DNA of 40,246 bases from Actinomycetota bacterium (GCA_030682655.1 JAUXNU010000200.1:1-40246); one strand, 5' to 3'. Numbered from the stretch's first letter, positions 22,811 to 32,604 are shown. The notes: generated from the letters alone by a model not told the origin. Translations and numbers: made by a program.

Positions 22811-23329
22811 GTGCGTGAAGGAATCCATCCGGACTACGTGGAGTCGACGGTGACGTGCTCCTGCGGGGAGAAGTTCAAGACCCGCTCCACCAACTCCGAG
22901 CTGCACATCGAGCTCTGCTCGAAGTGCCACCCGTTCTACACCGGCAAGCAGAAGTTCGTCGACACCGGTGGTCGCGTGCAGCGATTCGCCGACAAGTTCG
23001 GCAACGCCGCCACGGCGACGCTCGAGAAGGAAGCCGCCGTGCGCGACGCCCGCGTGAAGGCCGCCGAGGAAGCCGCCGAGGAGGCTCGCCGAGTCCGCGA
23101 GGCCAAGGAGGCCGACAAGGCCACCCGCGCCGCACGGTTCGAGTCCGCACAGCCCCGCGTGCGCAAGGCGGAGGCCACTGAGGCGTCGGCCGCAGAGGTT
23201 GTAGCCGAGGCCACCGACGAACCAGTCGCAGACGCTGTCGACGAGCCCGCAGCAGAGGCCGTCGAAGCTACCGATGAGCCGGTTGCCGAAGAGGTTGCCG
23301 AAGAGGCTGCCGAAGAGGCTGCCGAGTAG
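22811..23329 (+). CDS. rpmE: ribosomal protein L31 with long acidic tail
   Basis: L31 sits on the large subunit and bridges to the small one. The first 70 or so residues are a normal zinc-type L31, with CSCGEKF (near 17-23) and [13 protein letters not shown] (near 37-49) giving four Cys ligands. The protein then runs on to 172 aa, over twice the usual size. The extra part is a charged helix (about 75-115) followed by a Glu/Ala/Val-rich repeat such as [22 protein letters not shown] stands upstream of the GTG start. The tail has no frame break, so it is a real fusion or extension. Confidence 0.95.
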   Translation: MREGIHPDYVESTVTCSCGEKFKTRSTNSELHIELCSKCHPFYTGKQKFVDTGGRVQRFADKFGNAATATLEKEAAVRDARVKAAEEAAEEARRVREAKEADKATRAARFESAQPRVRKAEATEASAAEVVAEATDEPVADAVDEPAAEAVEATDEPVAEEVAEEAAEEAAE

Positions 23330-23350
23330 CGTCGAGCGGACGCATCTCAC

Positions 23351-23359
23351 TGCTATCAT
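23351..23359 (+). promoter_or_regulatory. extended -10 promoter before thyX
   Basis: TGCTATCAT matches the TGn-TATAAT extended -10 pattern. No good -35 is seen. Transcription would begin within the hairpin at 23361-23384, so the thyX mRNA would start with that structure. Confidence 0.5.
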
Positions 23360-23360
23360 G

Positions 23361-23384
23361 GGGAGGCGAGGAGACTCGCCTCCC
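23361..23384 (+). terminator. perfect 10-bp hairpin between rpmE and thyX
   Basis: GGGAGGCGAG and CTCGCCTCCC pair perfectly around GAGA. The stem could end rpmE transcripts, though what follows (TCTGCATTC) is only weakly U-rich. It also lies right at the predicted thyX start point, so it may instead be a 5' structure of that mRNA. Confidence 0.55.
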
Positions 23385-23436
23385 TCTGCATTCAGGCGGT
23401 GGACCTGCCCGCCGGATTCTCCGAGAGGCACCGTGC

Positions 23437-24120
23437 ATGGACGTCCGACTGCTCTTCCATACGCCTGAGCCTGAGCGTGCGATCGCCGTCGCCGCACGGC
23501 TGTGCTATGCGTCGGTGGGTGCTGCCGAGCTCATGGAAGGGCTCTCCGACGACGCCGTCCGCAAAGTACTGTGCACCATCCTTGGATCGGGACACCTCTC
23601 CGCACTCGAGCATGCTACCTACACCTTCGCCATCGACGGCGTGTCCCGCGCGCTCACCCACCAGCTCGTCAGGCACCGCCTGGCCAGCTACAACCAGCAG
23701 TCACAGCGCTACGTGAGCTACGCCGAGGAACCGTGCTTCATCGTGCCTCCTGACATCGCCGGGAATCCCGACGCTCTCGAGGCGTACCACGCCGCGACGA
23801 CGGCTGCTTTCGCGGCCTACCGTGCGTTGATCGATGCGGGTGTGGCGGCGGAAGACGCGCGCTACCTTCTCCCGAACGCGATGGAGACCAAGATCGTCGT
23901 CACGATGAATGTGCGCGAATTGCTGCACTTCTTCGAGCTCAGGTGCTGCAAGCGGGCGCAGTGGGAGATTCGCGACCTTGCGCTTGCCATGGTTGCGCTC
24001 GCCGAGCCGACCGCTCCCTATGTCTTCATGGATGCCGGAGCATCATGCCGGCGTGGCCCTTGTCGCGAAGGATCGATGACTTGTGGAGACCCCTACGAAA
24101 GGGTGCCGAAACGTGACTGA
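23437..24120 (+). CDS. thyX: FAD-dependent thymidylate synthase ThyX
   Basis: ThyX makes dTMP from dUMP using methylene-tetrahydrofolate and reduced flavin. The 227-aa protein has the signature RHRLASYNQQSQRY (the RHRxxSxxxxSxR ThyX motif) near residue 78 and a second conserved block NVRELLHFFELRCCKRAQWEIR near 155. Length is normal. GAGAGG lies before the ATG at 23437. The glyA gene that regenerates the folate cofactor is in the same neighbourhood. Its 3' end overlaps the DUF1385 gene by 8 bases. Confidence 0.97.
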   Translation: MDVRLLFHTPEPERAIAVAARLCYASVGAAELMEGLSDDAVRKVLCTILGSGHLSALEHATYTFAIDGVSRALTHQLVRHRLASYNQQSQRYVSYAEEPCFIVPPDIAGNPDALEAYHAATTAAFAAYRALIDAGVAAEDARYLLPNAMETKIVVTMNVRELLHFFELRCCKRAQWEIRDLALAMVALAEPTAPYVFMDAGASCRRGPCREGSMTCGDPYERVPKRD

Positions 24121-25156
24121 CCCGAACAGCTCTGTGGCGCCTGTCGCGCGCGTTCAGCACACGCATATCGGGGGGCAGGCGGTCCTCGAGGGCGTGATGA
24201 TGCGCGGGAAGTACAACTGGGCGATCGCCGTACGCAAGCCCGATGGCGACCTCCACATCGAGGAGCACGATCTGAAGACAGCCGTTAGCCGGCGGCCCTA
24301 CCTGGGCAAGCCTGTCATCCGCGGAATCATCGGGCTCTACGAGACTATCGTGCTTGCGATGCAGGCCTTCGGCATCTCCGCGGGTTTCGCGGGCGAGACC
24401 GAGGAGGAGCAGCTCTCCAGCAAGGAGATCGCGCTCACCATGGTGCTCGGGGTGGGACTGGCGGTGCTGCTGTTCGTGGTTGCCCCCGCTGTGCTCACCA
24501 ACTTCGTGGTGGGTCAGGCCACAGACAAGCCGATTACCTGGAACATCGTGGACGGCCTCATGCGGGTGGTGTTCTTCTTCGCCTACATCTGGCTGGTGAG
24601 CCGCATGCGCGATATCCAGCGGGTCTTCGCGTATCACGGAGCCGAGCACAAGACGATTCATGCCTACGAGCACGGTCTTGATCTTGAGCCCGAGCTCATT
24701 CAGCGATACGAAACCATGCACGTGCGGTGTGGGACGTCGTTCCTGCTCATGGTTATGGTCATCGCCATTGCAGTCTTCTCACTCGTTCCGGTCAAGACGA
24801 TGGCTGCGGGCTGGGGACTCGACAACAGACTCTCGGTGCTGGGGCTGGCGATCGCCGTGCGCATCGTGTTGATGCCACTGATAGCCGGGCTGGCCTACGA
24901 GGTCATCAAGTGGGCGGGCAGCCGAGCGGACCAGCCGGTCGTGAAGGTCATACTGTGGCCGGGCCTGATGCTACAGAAGATGACCACGCGCGAGCCGACG
25001 GACGACATGGTCGAGGTGGCGATAGCCGCCGTCAAGCCGGTGATCGCCCGCGAGCAACGCGAGGCAGGAATCATACCTGCCGAGGAAATCGCCCAGGCCG
25101 ATGACTCACCCAACGACGGGCCTAGTCTCGACGCAGTTCTCGCTGAGACGTTGTAG
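24113..25156 (+). CDS. DUF1385 membrane protein
   Basis: This 347-aa protein belongs to the DUF1385 family, which commonly stands between rpmE and prfA in Gram-positive bacteria. Function is unknown. The conserved start IGGQAVLEGVMMRGKYNWAIAVR and the central block AYHGAEHKTIHAYEHG, rich in His and Glu, look like a metal site. Four or five membrane helices lie between about residues 105 and 270. The GTG at 24113 has AAAGGG upstream; a GTG at 24083 would add ten unconserved residues. Confidence 0.9.
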   Translation: MTDPNSSVAPVARVQHTHIGGQAVLEGVMMRGKYNWAIAVRKPDGDLHIEEHDLKTAVSRRPYLGKPVIRGIIGLYETIVLAMQAFGISAGFAGETEEEQLSSKEIALTMVLGVGLAVLLFVVAPAVLTNFVVGQATDKPITWNIVDGLMRVVFFFAYIWLVSRMRDIQRVFAYHGAEHKTIHAYEHGLDLEPELIQRYETMHVRCGTSFLLMVMVIAIAVFSLVPVKTMAAGWGLDNRLSVLGLAIAVRIVLMPLIAGLAYEVIKWAGSRADQPVVKVILWPGLMLQKMTTREPTDDMVEVAIAAVKPVIAREQREAGIIPAEEIAQADDSPNDGPSLDAVLAETL

Positions 25157-25183
25157 GCGCGCGGTTTGCTTGAGCCTACCCCG

Positions 25184-25684
25184 ATGAGCAGACGACTCCA
25201 GACCACAACACCCTCTGCGGCCTCACCCGACCCCGTCGACGGGCGGTTGAACAGATGGAAGCCGCGGACGAGCGCTCGCGTGCAGCTTGTACTCGCTGCG
25301 CTCCTGTGGACGACCGCCGGACTCATCCTTGGCATACGCGGAATGGACTGGCTTCTGGGAAACACACTTGCGCTCCCTTTGTTCACCGCGGCACTCATCC
25401 TCGGCGAGCTGAAGGCGCGCTACCTGCTCGATCCGGTGGCGACGAAGGCTGTCGAGCGGATTCTCGAGCGCGGGCGCGGAGCTTGCGCGGGCGGATTCCT
25501 GTCCTGGAGGTCATGGCTGCTCGTTCTGACGATGATGGCGGGCGGACACGCTTTGAGGCTCACTGCCATTCCGCACATGTGGCTTGGTGCGCTGTACACG
25601 ACCATCGCGACCGGTCTGCTGCTTGCGAGCCGAAGCTTCTGGCGTGGCGCGAAGATGGCCGTCGACTCCGGGACAGGCGAGTAG
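25184..25684 (+). CDS. predicted membrane protein, unknown function
   Basis: The 166-aa protein has an Arg-rich start and about four hydrophobic segments: VQLVLAALLWTTAGLILGI (near 33), LALPLFTAALILGEL, WLLVLTMMAGGHAL and LGALYTTIATGLLLA. I do not recognise the family. It sits 27 bases after the DUF1385 gene and before prfA. The ATG at 25184 is chosen over a TTG at 25166; neither has a strong ribosome-binding site. Confidence 0.7.
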   Translation: MSRRLQTTTPSAASPDPVDGRLNRWKPRTSARVQLVLAALLWTTAGLILGIRGMDWLLGNTLALPLFTAALILGELKARYLLDPVATKAVERILERGRGACAGGFLSWRSWLLVLTMMAGGHALRLTAIPHMWLGALYTTIATGLLLASRSFWRGAKMAVDSGTGE

Positions 25685-25715
25685 CCTCGCCGGCGCACGG
25701 TCCCGAGTTTCCCGA

Positions 25716-25724
25716 TGCTAGAAT
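25716..25724 (+). promoter_or_regulatory. extended -10 promoter before prfA
   Basis: TGCTAGAAT is a near-perfect extended -10 element (TGn plus 5 of 6 of TATAAT), 63 bases before prfA. No clear -35 lies upstream. Confidence 0.5.
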
Positions 25725-25786
25725 GTCATGTTGCCTGCCCGAGGTTGGAGAGCGTTTCGACGTGAGTAAGGGATCCCTGATAAGCC

Positions 25787-26854
25787 ATGCGTGACAAGTT
25801 GCAGAGCATTCTCGACGGGTACGGCGAACTAGCCGAGCGCCTCGGTGACCCGGCCGTCCTTGGCGACCAGAAGGAGTACGCGCGCCTGGCCAAGGAGCAT
25901 TCGGCCATGACTCCGCTTGCGAACAAGATCGCCGAGTACTTCAGCGTGCTCGACGGTATTGCCGATGCGCAGGAGATGCTCAAGTTCGAGACTGATCCGG
26001 ACATGAAGGAGCTTGCGAAAGAGGAACTGCACGACCTCGGGGGGCAGGTCGAGGCGCTCGAAGAGGGGCTCAAGGTCATGATGTTGCCGAAGGACCCGAA
26101 CGACGACAAGAACGTCATCATCGAGATCCGCGCAGGTGCAGGGGGCGATGAGGCCGGGTTGTTTGCCGGAGACCTTTATCGAATGTACACGCGCTATGCG
26201 GAGACGCAGCGCTGGAAGGTCGAAGAGATCGATGCGAGCGAGACCGAGATCGGCGGGTTCAAGGACGTGTCGTTCATGATGAAGGGCAAGAATGTCTACT
26301 CGAAGATGAAGTTCGAGTCGGGCGTCCACCGTGTCCAGCGCGTCCCTACGACCGAGTCGGGTGGGCGGATTCACACGTCGACCGCGACCGTGGCGGTGCT
26401 TCCGGAGGCGGAGGACGTCGAGATAGACATCAGTCAGAACGACCTGCGAATCGATGTCTTCCGGTCCAGCGGGCCTGGCGGACAGTCGGTGAACACGACC
26501 GACTCGGCAGTTCGCATCACCCACCTGCCGACCGGACTGGTGGTGCAGTCACAGAATCAGAAGTCGCAGCTCCAGAACAAGGAGAACGCGATGCGCGTTC
26601 TGCGCGCCCGCTTGTACGAGCTCGAGCTCGAGAAGCAGCAGACGGAGCTCGGCGCAGAGCGGCGCAGTCAGATCGGGTCCGGCGATCGCTCTGAGAAGAT
26701 CCGGACCTACAACTTCCCCCAGGACCGCGTCACCGACCACCGTGTCGGGCTGACGGTACACAATCTGCCGGCGATCCTGATGGGCGACATAGGCGACCTC
26801 ATCGAGGGCCTCGCCGCTGCCGACCGCGCGGAGCGCCTCGCGGCGGTGGTGTAG
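25787..26854 (+). CDS. prfA: peptide chain release factor 1
   Basis: RF1 ends translation at UAA and UAG. The 355-aa protein has the stop-codon-reading tripeptide Pro-Thr-Thr in [18 protein letters not shown] near residue 188, which marks RF1 rather than RF2, and the catalytic GGQ in [10 protein letters not shown] near 228. Length and the N-terminal [14 protein letters not shown] block are normal. The prmC gene, whose product methylates the GGQ glutamine, starts one base after its stop. Confidence 0.98.
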   Translation: MRDKLQSILDGYGELAERLGDPAVLGDQKEYARLAKEHSAMTPLANKIAEYFSVLDGIADAQEMLKFETDPDMKELAKEELHDLGGQVEALEEGLKVMMLPKDPNDDKNVIIEIRAGAGGDEAGLFAGDLYRMYTRYAETQRWKVEEIDASETEIGGFKDVSFMMKGKNVYSKMKFESGVHRVQRVPTTESGGRIHTSTATVAVLPEAEDVEIDISQNDLRIDVFRSSGPGGQSVNTTDSAVRITHLPTGLVVQSQNQKSQLQNKENAMRVLRARLYELELEKQQTELGAERRSQIGSGDRSEKIRTYNFPQDRVTDHRVGLTVHNLPAILMGDIGDLIEGLAAADRAERLAAVV

Positions 26855-26855
26855 C

Positions 26856-27722
26856 GTGACCACGCGCGTCTGGTCGGTACGCGACGCGCTCGGCTGGACC
26901 GTCGACTACCTTGAGCGCAAGGGTATCGAGCAACCGCGGCTATCTGCGGAGTGGCTACTCTCCTCGGCGACCGGACTTTCTCGTATCGAGCTATATGCGT
27001 ACCACGATCGTCCGCTTGGCGAGGTGGAACGGGCGAACTTGCGCGAAGGTGTCAAGGCGCGCGGGGCCGGCGCCCCGCTGCAGTACGTCACCGGCGAGAT
27101 GCCGTTCCGCCACATCGTGGTGCGTGTCCGTCCCGGCGTCTTCATCCCGCGGCCTGAGACGGAGATCCTGGTGGAGCAGGTCCTCGTTGCCATCGCGTCG
27201 ATCGACTCACCCGTTGTCGTGGATCTGTGCACGGGCTCAGGGTGCGCGGCGTGCTCGATCGCCCATGAGCGCCCGGATGCCCGTGTCGTCGCCACGGATC
27301 TCTCTCCTGTGGCGGTCGAGGTGGCCCGGGACAATGCCGGGCGGCTTGGCATCGCCGACCGGGTGACCGTGTATGAGGGCGATCTCTTCGCGCCGCTGCC
27401 GCGCGATCTCGTGGGTCAGATCGACGCCGTGGTAGCGAATCCGCCGTACGTACCGACCGCTGACCTGCCCGAACTACCTGCCGAGATTCTCGGCTATGAG
27501 CCATCGCTAGCTCTGGACGGCGGGCCGGACGGACTCGATCTCGCGCGGAGAATCATGTCGGATGCCCGGGAATGGCTTGTCCCGGGGCATGGGCTTTTCA
27601 TGGAGCTTGACGAAACAAGGGTCTCGGATGCTGTAATCGAGATGCAGGCGTGGTATGAACATTGTAGAACCGTAGAGGACCTGGCGGGACGGTCGCGAGT
27701 TGCGGCCGGGTGTCTCCGCTAA
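26856..27722 (+). CDS. prmC: release factor glutamine methyltransferase
   Basis: PrmC methylates the Gln of the GGQ motif in release factors. The 288-aa protein has a helical N-terminal domain and a Rossmann methyltransferase domain with VVDLCTGSGCAACSIA near residue 121, and the substrate-binding NPPYVPTADLPEL near 191. The motif FIPRPETEILVE is diagnostic. It starts at a GTG directly after prfA. The beginning of the tsaC frame overlaps its end, but the likely tsaC start lies 44 bases downstream. Confidence 0.96.
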   Translation: MTTRVWSVRDALGWTVDYLERKGIEQPRLSAEWLLSSATGLSRIELYAYHDRPLGEVERANLREGVKARGAGAPLQYVTGEMPFRHIVVRVRPGVFIPRPETEILVEQVLVAIASIDSPVVVDLCTGSGCAACSIAHERPDARVVATDLSPVAVEVARDNAGRLGIADRVTVYEGDLFAPLPRDLVGQIDAVVANPPYVPTADLPELPAEILGYEPSLALDGGPDGLDLARRIMSDAREWLVPGHGLFMELDETRVSDAVIEMQAWYEHCRTVEDLAGRSRVAAGCLR

Positions 27723-27766
27723 GGTTCGGGAGGCCAGGGCAGGCGCCAGAAATGGAGGCGGTCACC

Positions 27767-28408
27767 ATGAGCAAGGTGTTCCACATTGACCCGGAGAAGC
27801 CATCCGCGGAGGTCATAAATCTCGCCGCCAATGTACTACGGGACGGCGGGATTGTTGTTTTTCCGACAGAGACGGTGTACGGCATCGGCGCATCCGCGCA
27901 TTCGTGTTTCGGTCCGCAGGAGATATTCGACATCAAAGTACGGCCTCTCGAGAAGCCGCTGCCCTGGCTGGTAGAGAACGAGAACGCACTCGACATCTTC
28001 GGGGTCGAAGTGCCTGAATTCGCACACAATCTGGCGAAGGCGTTCTGGCCCGGAGCGCTGACGCTGGTCGTCAAGGCGTCCGATCGCGTGGGCAAGGACT
28101 TCCGTGCCGATGACGGAACGGTGGCACTGCGCAGCCCAGACCACGAGGTGGTCATGGAGCTCATCCAGGCTTCGGGCGGCCCGATCATCGCCACGTCCGC
28201 GAACACGAGCGGTCGGCCGGCGCCCGGGGATTTCACCGAGGTGGAGGAGCGCATCATTGCAGCCGCAGACGTGGCGCTCGACGGTGGCGAGACAGCCCAT
28301 CGGCAGGCCTCGACGGTAGTCGACTGCACTTCCGGCGAACCCAAGGTCATCCGCGAGGGTGCCATTCCGACCGACGCGATCATGTCGGCCGTGATCGGCG
28401 GTTCGTAG
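27767..28408 (+). CDS. tsaC: L-threonylcarbamoyladenylate synthase
   Basis: This Sua5/YciO/YrdC-family enzyme makes the threonylcarbamoyl-AMP used for the t6A modification of tRNAs that read ANN codons. The 213-aa protein has GGIVVFPTETVYGIGA near residue 25 and IKVRPLEKPLPWLV, the KxR..K..P motif, near 60, then PIIATSANTSGRPAPG near 143. It has only the YrdC domain and lacks the Sua5 extension. GGAGG stands 9 bases before the ATG at 27767. The position after prmC is common in Gram-positive genomes. Confidence 0.95.
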   Translation: MSKVFHIDPEKPSAEVINLAANVLRDGGIVVFPTETVYGIGASAHSCFGPQEIFDIKVRPLEKPLPWLVENENALDIFGVEVPEFAHNLAKAFWPGALTLVVKASDRVGKDFRADDGTVALRSPDHEVVMELIQASGGPIIATSANTSGRPAPGDFTEVEERIIAAADVALDGGETAHRQASTVVDCTSGEPKVIREGAIPTDAIMSAVIGGS

Positions 28409-28431
28409 GCTCCGCAACGTACGGGTGAGAC

Positions 28432-28440
28432 TGGTACAAT
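28432..28440 (+). promoter_or_regulatory. extended -10 promoter before rpiB
   Basis: TGGTACAAT is a strong extended -10 (TGn plus TACAAT). It stands directly against the hairpin at 28441-28473, so the start site falls within the stem. Confidence 0.55.
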
Positions 28441-28473
28441 CGGCGGTGGCGGCCCGTACGGGTGCCACCGCCG
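28441..28473 (+). promoter_or_regulatory. perfect 10-bp hairpin at rpiB start site
   Basis: CGGCGGTGGC and GCCACCGCCG pair perfectly around a 13-base loop that itself contains the palindrome CCCGTACGGG. It could end tsaC transcripts, though there is no U run, or act as an operator or 5' RNA structure for rpiB. Confidence 0.5.
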
Positions 28474-28510
28474 AACCGTCCGACAGATGACCTGAGAGGC
28501 ATGACATCGC

Positions 28511-28954
28511 ATGCGCGTCTTCCTTGGCAGTGACCACGCCGGGTTTGCGATGAAGGAAGCGCTCAAGCCCTATCTTGAGCGCCGGGGGGATGAGGTCACC
28601 GACGTCGGAGCCGATACCGAGGATTCGGCTGACTACCCGGATTTCGCCGAGCAGGTTGCCCGTGCGGTGAGCGAGGGCCGTGCGGATCGCGGCGTGCTCA
28701 TCTGCGGGTCTGGAATCGGCATGGCGATAGCCGCCAACAAGGTGTCGGGCGTGCGCGCCGCAATGGTCACTGACGCGGAACTCGCGAAGATGATGCGACT
28801 ACACAATGACGCGAACGTCGTCACACTAGGCGGGCGCTACATCTCACAGCAGCTTGCCGAGGAGATACTCGACGCGTTCTTCGACACCGAGTTCGAGGGC
28901 GGGCGGCACCAGGCACGAGTGGACAAGATCGCCGCGCTCGAGCGGCACGAGTGA
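28511..28954 (+). CDS. rpiB: ribose-5-phosphate isomerase B
   Basis: The enzyme interconverts ribose 5-phosphate and ribulose 5-phosphate. The 147-aa protein begins [17 protein letters not shown] and has the active-site Cys in [17 protein letters not shown] near residue 67, then [14 protein letters not shown] with the phosphate-binding residues. The DHAG and CGSGIG features mark RpiB and not LacAB. The ribose 5-phosphate it makes can supply PRPP for the Upp reaction encoded two genes later. The glyA gene follows 16 bases downstream. Confidence 0.95.
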   Translation: MRVFLGSDHAGFAMKEALKPYLERRGDEVTDVGADTEDSADYPDFAEQVARAVSEGRADRGVLICGSGIGMAIAANKVSGVRAAMVTDAELAKMMRLHNDANVVTLGGRYISQQLAEEILDAFFDTEFEGGRHQARVDKIAALERHE

Positions 28955-28970
28955 AGGGGAGCACGACGGC

Positions 28971-30218
28971 ATGACGCTGAAGTACATCCCGGGCCAGGAC
29001 CCGGAGATCGCGGCGGCTATCGACGCGGAGCTCGCGCGCCAGCGGGGGACCATTGAGCTGATTGCGAGTGAGAACTTCGTCTCTCCTGCGGTGCTCGAAG
29101 CTGCGGGCACGGTGCTCACCAACAAGTACGCTGAGGGCCTGCCGGGCAAGCGCTACTACGGTGGCTGCGAACAGGTCGATATCGTCGAGAACCTTGCCCG
29201 GGAACGCGCCAAGGAGCTCTTCGGCGCCGAATACGCCAACGTTCAGCCACACGCGGGCGCGCAGGCGAACATCGCAGCTTACTACGCGTTCCTGGACCCC
29301 GGCGACACCTTCCTTGGCATGAGCCTTGCGATGGGCGGGCACCTCACGCACGGCTCACCTGCCAACTTCTCCGGCAAGTGGTTCAACGGTGTGCCCTATG
29401 GACTCGACATGGAGACCGAGACGATCGACTACGACGAGGTCGAGCGTCTGGCCAAGGAGCACAGGCCCAAGATGATTCTCGCGGGCGCAAGCGCATACCC
29501 GCGCACGATCGACTTCGAGCGCTTCGCGGCAATCGCTGGGAGCGTCGGGGCGATTCTGATGGTGGACATGGCGCACATCGCGGGTCTGGTGGCCACCGGG
29601 GCGCACCCGTCCCCGGTGCCGTGGGCCGACGTTGTCACCTCGACTTCGCACAAGACGCTGCGCGGTCCCCGCTCCGGCTTCATCCTCTGCAAGCAGAAGC
29701 ATGCAGCCGCCATTGACAAGGCGGTCTTTCCCGGGCTGCAAGGCGGCCCTCTCGAGCACACCATCGCTGCGATGGCCGTGGCGTTCAGGGAGGCCATGCA
29801 GCCTGAGTTCAAGACGTACATCGATCAGGTCGTAGTCAATGCGAAGGCGATGGGGGCCGCAATGGTCGAGTGTGGGCTGCGGCTGGTCTCCGACGGCACC
29901 GACAACCACCTCATGCTCGTGGACCTCCGCCCAGCCTCCATCACCGGCAAGGATGCCGAGCGCCTCCTGGAAGAGGTCGGCTTCACCGTCAACAAGAACG
30001 CTATCCCGAACGACCCGGAGAGCCCGTTCGTGACAAGCGGTATCCGGATCGGCAGTGCTGCGATGACGACGAGGGGCTTCACCGAGGGCGAGGCACACAC
30101 GGTCGGCTGCCTCGTCGCAGACGCGATCCTCAACCGCGAGGACGAGGGTCGGCTCGCACAGATCAAGGCTGATGCAGCGGGGATGCTCGAGGCGCACCCG
30201 CTCTATCCCGGGTTCTAG
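28971..30218 (+). CDS. glyA: serine hydroxymethyltransferase
   Basis: This PLP enzyme converts serine and tetrahydrofolate to glycine and methylene-tetrahydrofolate, the one-carbon donor for ThyX. The 415-aa protein has [32 protein letters not shown] and the PLP Lys in [16 protein letters not shown] near residue 228. Length is normal. The ATG at 28971 has AGGGGAG upstream. An extended frame begins inside rpiB but without homology. The upp gene follows 27 bases downstream. Confidence 0.98.
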   Translation: MTLKYIPGQDPEIAAAIDAELARQRGTIELIASENFVSPAVLEAAGTVLTNKYAEGLPGKRYYGGCEQVDIVENLARERAKELFGAEYANVQPHAGAQANIAAYYAFLDPGDTFLGMSLAMGGHLTHGSPANFSGKWFNGVPYGLDMETETIDYDEVERLAKEHRPKMILAGASAYPRTIDFERFAAIAGSVGAILMVDMAHIAGLVATGAHPSPVPWADVVTSTSHKTLRGPRSGFILCKQKHAAAIDKAVFPGLQGGPLEHTIAAMAVAFREAMQPEFKTYIDQVVVNAKAMGAAMVECGLRLVSDGTDNHLMLVDLRPASITGKDAERLLEEVGFTVNKNAIPNDPESPFVTSGIRIGSAAMTTRGFTEGEAHTVGCLVADAILNREDEGRLAQIKADAAGMLEAHPLYPGF

Positions 30219-30245
30219 AGACTGGTGCAGAGGAGGGGCGTGCGC

Positions 30246-30890
30246 ATGGACGGGAACACATATCCCAATGTGACGGTGATGGACCATCCCCTGATCCAGC
30301 ACAAGCTGTCTATCCTCAGGGACATCAACACCGGAGCCAAGGAGTTCCGCGAGCTCGTGAAGGAGCTCGCCATGCTCATGGCCTACGAGGCGACCCGTGA
30401 TTTCCAGTTGGCCGAGTCCATCGTCACGACGCCGATCATCGACACGACCACCTACGTGCTGGCCGGCAAGAAGGTGGCCGTCATCCCGATCCTGCGTGCG
30501 GGTCTTGGCATGGTCGACGGCATTCTTGAACTCATCCCGGCCGCCAAAGTCGGTCACATCGGCCTGTACCGTGACCCCGAGACGCTCGAACCGGTCGAGT
30601 ACTACTGCAAGTTGCCCGAGGACATCGGCGAGCGAGACATCCTCATCGTCGATCCCATGCTTGCGACAGGTGGTTCTGCCGCCGCCGCCGTCCAGTTCCT
30701 GCGTGAGCGCGGCGCCAGGGTGATCAACCTCCTCGTGCTCATCGCAGCGCCGGAGGGCATCGAAGCGGTCGTGAACTGCTGCGATGACGTCAACATCTAC
30801 GCGTGTGCGGTTGATAGCCACCTGAACGAGCACGGGTATATCGTGCCCGGGCTCGGCGACGCGGGCGATCGCCTCTTCGGCACGAAGTAG
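30246..30890 (+). CDS. upp: uracil phosphoribosyltransferase
   Basis: The enzyme salvages uracil to UMP using PRPP. The 214-aa protein has [13 protein letters not shown] near residue 13, [11 protein letters not shown] near 83 and the PRPP-binding [14 protein letters not shown] near 136, ending in the uracil-binding [17 protein letters not shown]. All are intact. GAGGAGGGG lies 8 bases before the ATG at 30246. The dCMP deaminase gene follows after 29 bases, making a small pyrimidine cluster. Confidence 0.97.
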   Translation: MDGNTYPNVTVMDHPLIQHKLSILRDINTGAKEFRELVKELAMLMAYEATRDFQLAESIVTTPIIDTTTYVLAGKKVAVIPILRAGLGMVDGILELIPAAKVGHIGLYRDPETLEPVEYYCKLPEDIGERDILIVDPMLATGGSAAAAVQFLRERGARVINLLVLIAAPEGIEAVVNCCDDVNIYACAVDSHLNEHGYIVPGLGDAGDRLFGTK

Positions 30891-30919
30891 CGGGCCGTCC
30901 CGCACTCGAAAGGATACAA

Positions 30920-31396
30920 ATGCCGCGACCGTCATGGGACGAGTACTTCATGAACATCGCCGTACAGGTTTCCGGGCGCTCTACCTGTTTGCGTCGTCAC
31001 ACAGGCGCCGTACTCGTGAAGGACAAGAGGATACTCGCAACCGGGTACAACGGCACTCCAGCCGGGCTGGCGCATTGTGAGCAGGTAGGGTGTCTGCGCG
31101 AACAACGCAACATCCGGTCCGGCTCCAACCACGAGCTGTGCCGCGGTATCCATGCAGAGCAGAATGCGGTCATCCAGGCGGCCAAGCACGGGATAGCGAT
31201 CGATGGCGCGGCCGTCTATTGCACTCACCAGCCCTGCGTCCTTTGCGCGAAGATCCTGCTGAATGCGGGCATCACCGGCATAGCGTACAGGGACTCCTAT
31301 CCCGACCCCCTTGCCGAGGAACTGCTTGCGGAGGCGGGTGTCCTCACGCGGTGTGTCGCTCCAGCCGGGGTGGATGGCGAGGTCGCTTCCTCGTGA
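30920..31396 (+). CDS. comEB: deoxycytidylate (dCMP) deaminase
   Basis: The enzyme deaminates dCMP to dUMP, the substrate of ThyX. The 158-aa protein has the zinc and catalytic motif [11 protein letters not shown] near residue 75 and the second zinc motif PCVLCAK near 104. The sequence [18 protein letters not shown], with its extra Cys and His residues, is typical of ComEB-type dCMP deaminases. AAAGGA stands before the ATG. The stop overlaps the GTG start of the next gene. Confidence 0.95.
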   Translation: MPRPSWDEYFMNIAVQVSGRSTCLRRHTGAVLVKDKRILATGYNGTPAGLAHCEQVGCLREQRNIRSGSNHELCRGIHAEQNAVIQAAKHGIAIDGAAVYCTHQPCVLCAKILLNAGITGIAYRDSYPDPLAEELLAEAGVLTRCVAPAGVDGEVASS

Positions 31397-32478
31397 GCGT
31401 GATGCACTACGGAGCCTTGATCGCAGTCGCCCTCGCCGTGACGTGGGTCCTGACCCCTGTGGTCCGCGGGCTCAGCCGGCGCCAGGGACTTCTCGACACG
31501 CCGGGGGGCCGCAAGGTTCACACGGAGGCCATTCCCCGACTGGGCGGCGTTGCGATGTTTGCGGGCTTCCTTTCCGCCGTTGCGCTTCAGGCGGCAGGAG
31601 AGAGTTGGTTGGGATGGGGCGGCATGCTCACGACAACCGGTCGCGAGATCTACGGAGTGCTCGCCGGATTGGGAATCATCTTCGTCGTTGGCGTGATCGA
31701 CGACCTGTTCACCCTGGGCCCGGGACTGAAGTTCATCGGGCAGCTCGCCGCCGCATCGGTGGTGATCGGCTCCGGCCTGCGTATCGACTACGTTGGCAGT
31801 CCGGGAGGACTTGTGGCGCTCGGCCTCATCGGCATTCCGGTCACGCTCGTCTACATCGTCGGCTTCACCAACGTCATCAACTTGATTGACGGCCTTGACG
31901 GCCTTGCGGCCGGTGTGTCGGCGATCGCCGCATTCAGCTTCATGGTGCTCGCGGCCCAGGGCAACCACCTGGAAGCGGCGGCTATCGCTGCGGCGCTCAT
32001 CGGTGCGTGTGTCGGTTTCTTGCGGTACAACTTTCACCCTGCTTCGATCTTCATGGGTGACTCGGGCGCCATGTTCCTTGGCTTCTCCTTGGCCACCATC
32101 TCGCTTCTCGGCGTGATGAAGACGACCGCAGCGATTGCCCTGGCGGTTCCGCTACTCATCATTGGCGTGCCCATATTCGACACCGCGTCGGCGATCGTGA
32201 GACGCGTGAGGCACAACCAGCCCATCCAGGAGGGGGACCGGGGGCACATACACCACCGGCTCCTTGGTCGCGGGTTCGACCAGCGCCAGACGGTTCTCAT
32301 CATCTACGCTTGGTCTTCCGCCCTCGCGCTTGGCGGGTACGCGCTAAGGTGGGCGCCTTCGCTGATCAAGTGGGTGTCCTTCCTCGTTCTGGCGAGTCTG
32401 ACCGCGTTCATGGCGTACTGGCTCGGCCTCTACGAGGCGGCGCATCATCACGAGGGCGAGTTGACCGACGAGCTCTAG
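31393..32478 (+). CDS. undecaprenyl-phosphate GlcNAc-1-phosphate transferase family (WecA/TagO)
   Basis: This inner-membrane enzyme moves a UDP-amino-sugar phosphate onto a polyprenyl carrier to begin a wall polymer. The 361-aa protein has about ten helices and family motifs: [55 protein letters not shown] and the HHR block [12 protein letters not shown]. The last motif favours WecA/TagO over MraY. The GTG at 31393 overlaps the preceding stop. Which polymer it primes is unknown. It is the last gene before the ATP synthase promoter. Confidence 0.92.
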   Translation: MSVMHYGALIAVALAVTWVLTPVVRGLSRRQGLLDTPGGRKVHTEAIPRLGGVAMFAGFLSAVALQAAGESWLGWGGMLTTTGREIYGVLAGLGIIFVVGVIDDLFTLGPGLKFIGQLAAASVVIGSGLRIDYVGSPGGLVALGLIGIPVTLVYIVGFTNVINLIDGLDGLAAGVSAIAAFSFMVLAAQGNHLEAAAIAAALIGACVGFLRYNFHPASIFMGDSGAMFLGFSLATISLLGVMKTTAAIALAVPLLIIGVPIFDTASAIVRRVRHNQPIQEGDRGHIHHRLLGRGFDQRQTVLIIYAWSSALALGGYALRWAPSLIKWVSFLVLASLTAFMAYWLGLYEAAHHHEGELTDEL

Positions 32479-32495
32479 TCGCGTCGCGGAACGCC

Positions 32496-32524
32496 TTGTC
32501 GGAGAAAGACCGTTCAGGTACGAT
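32496..32524 (+). promoter_or_regulatory. ATP synthase operon promoter
   Basis: TTGTCG (32496-32501) and TACGAT (32519-32524) are 17 bp apart, each matching 4 of 6 consensus bases. They lie in the first non-coding gap upstream of the atp genes. The stretch from here to about 32604 shows no other feature. Confidence 0.5.
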
Positions 32525-32604
32525 TAGGCCGCTTTCCGAACCCCCCGGTCGGATTCACCGTCTTCGTTGCGCGCGCTCTCACGTGTGCATGGAGTCACAA
32601 GCCC

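Noticed and set aside
29355-30935. Very long open frame (526 codons) antisense to glyA and upp
   Set aside because: It mirrors two certain genes, is rich in His, Asp and Arg as expected from the reverse strand of GC-rich coding DNA, and has no known domain.
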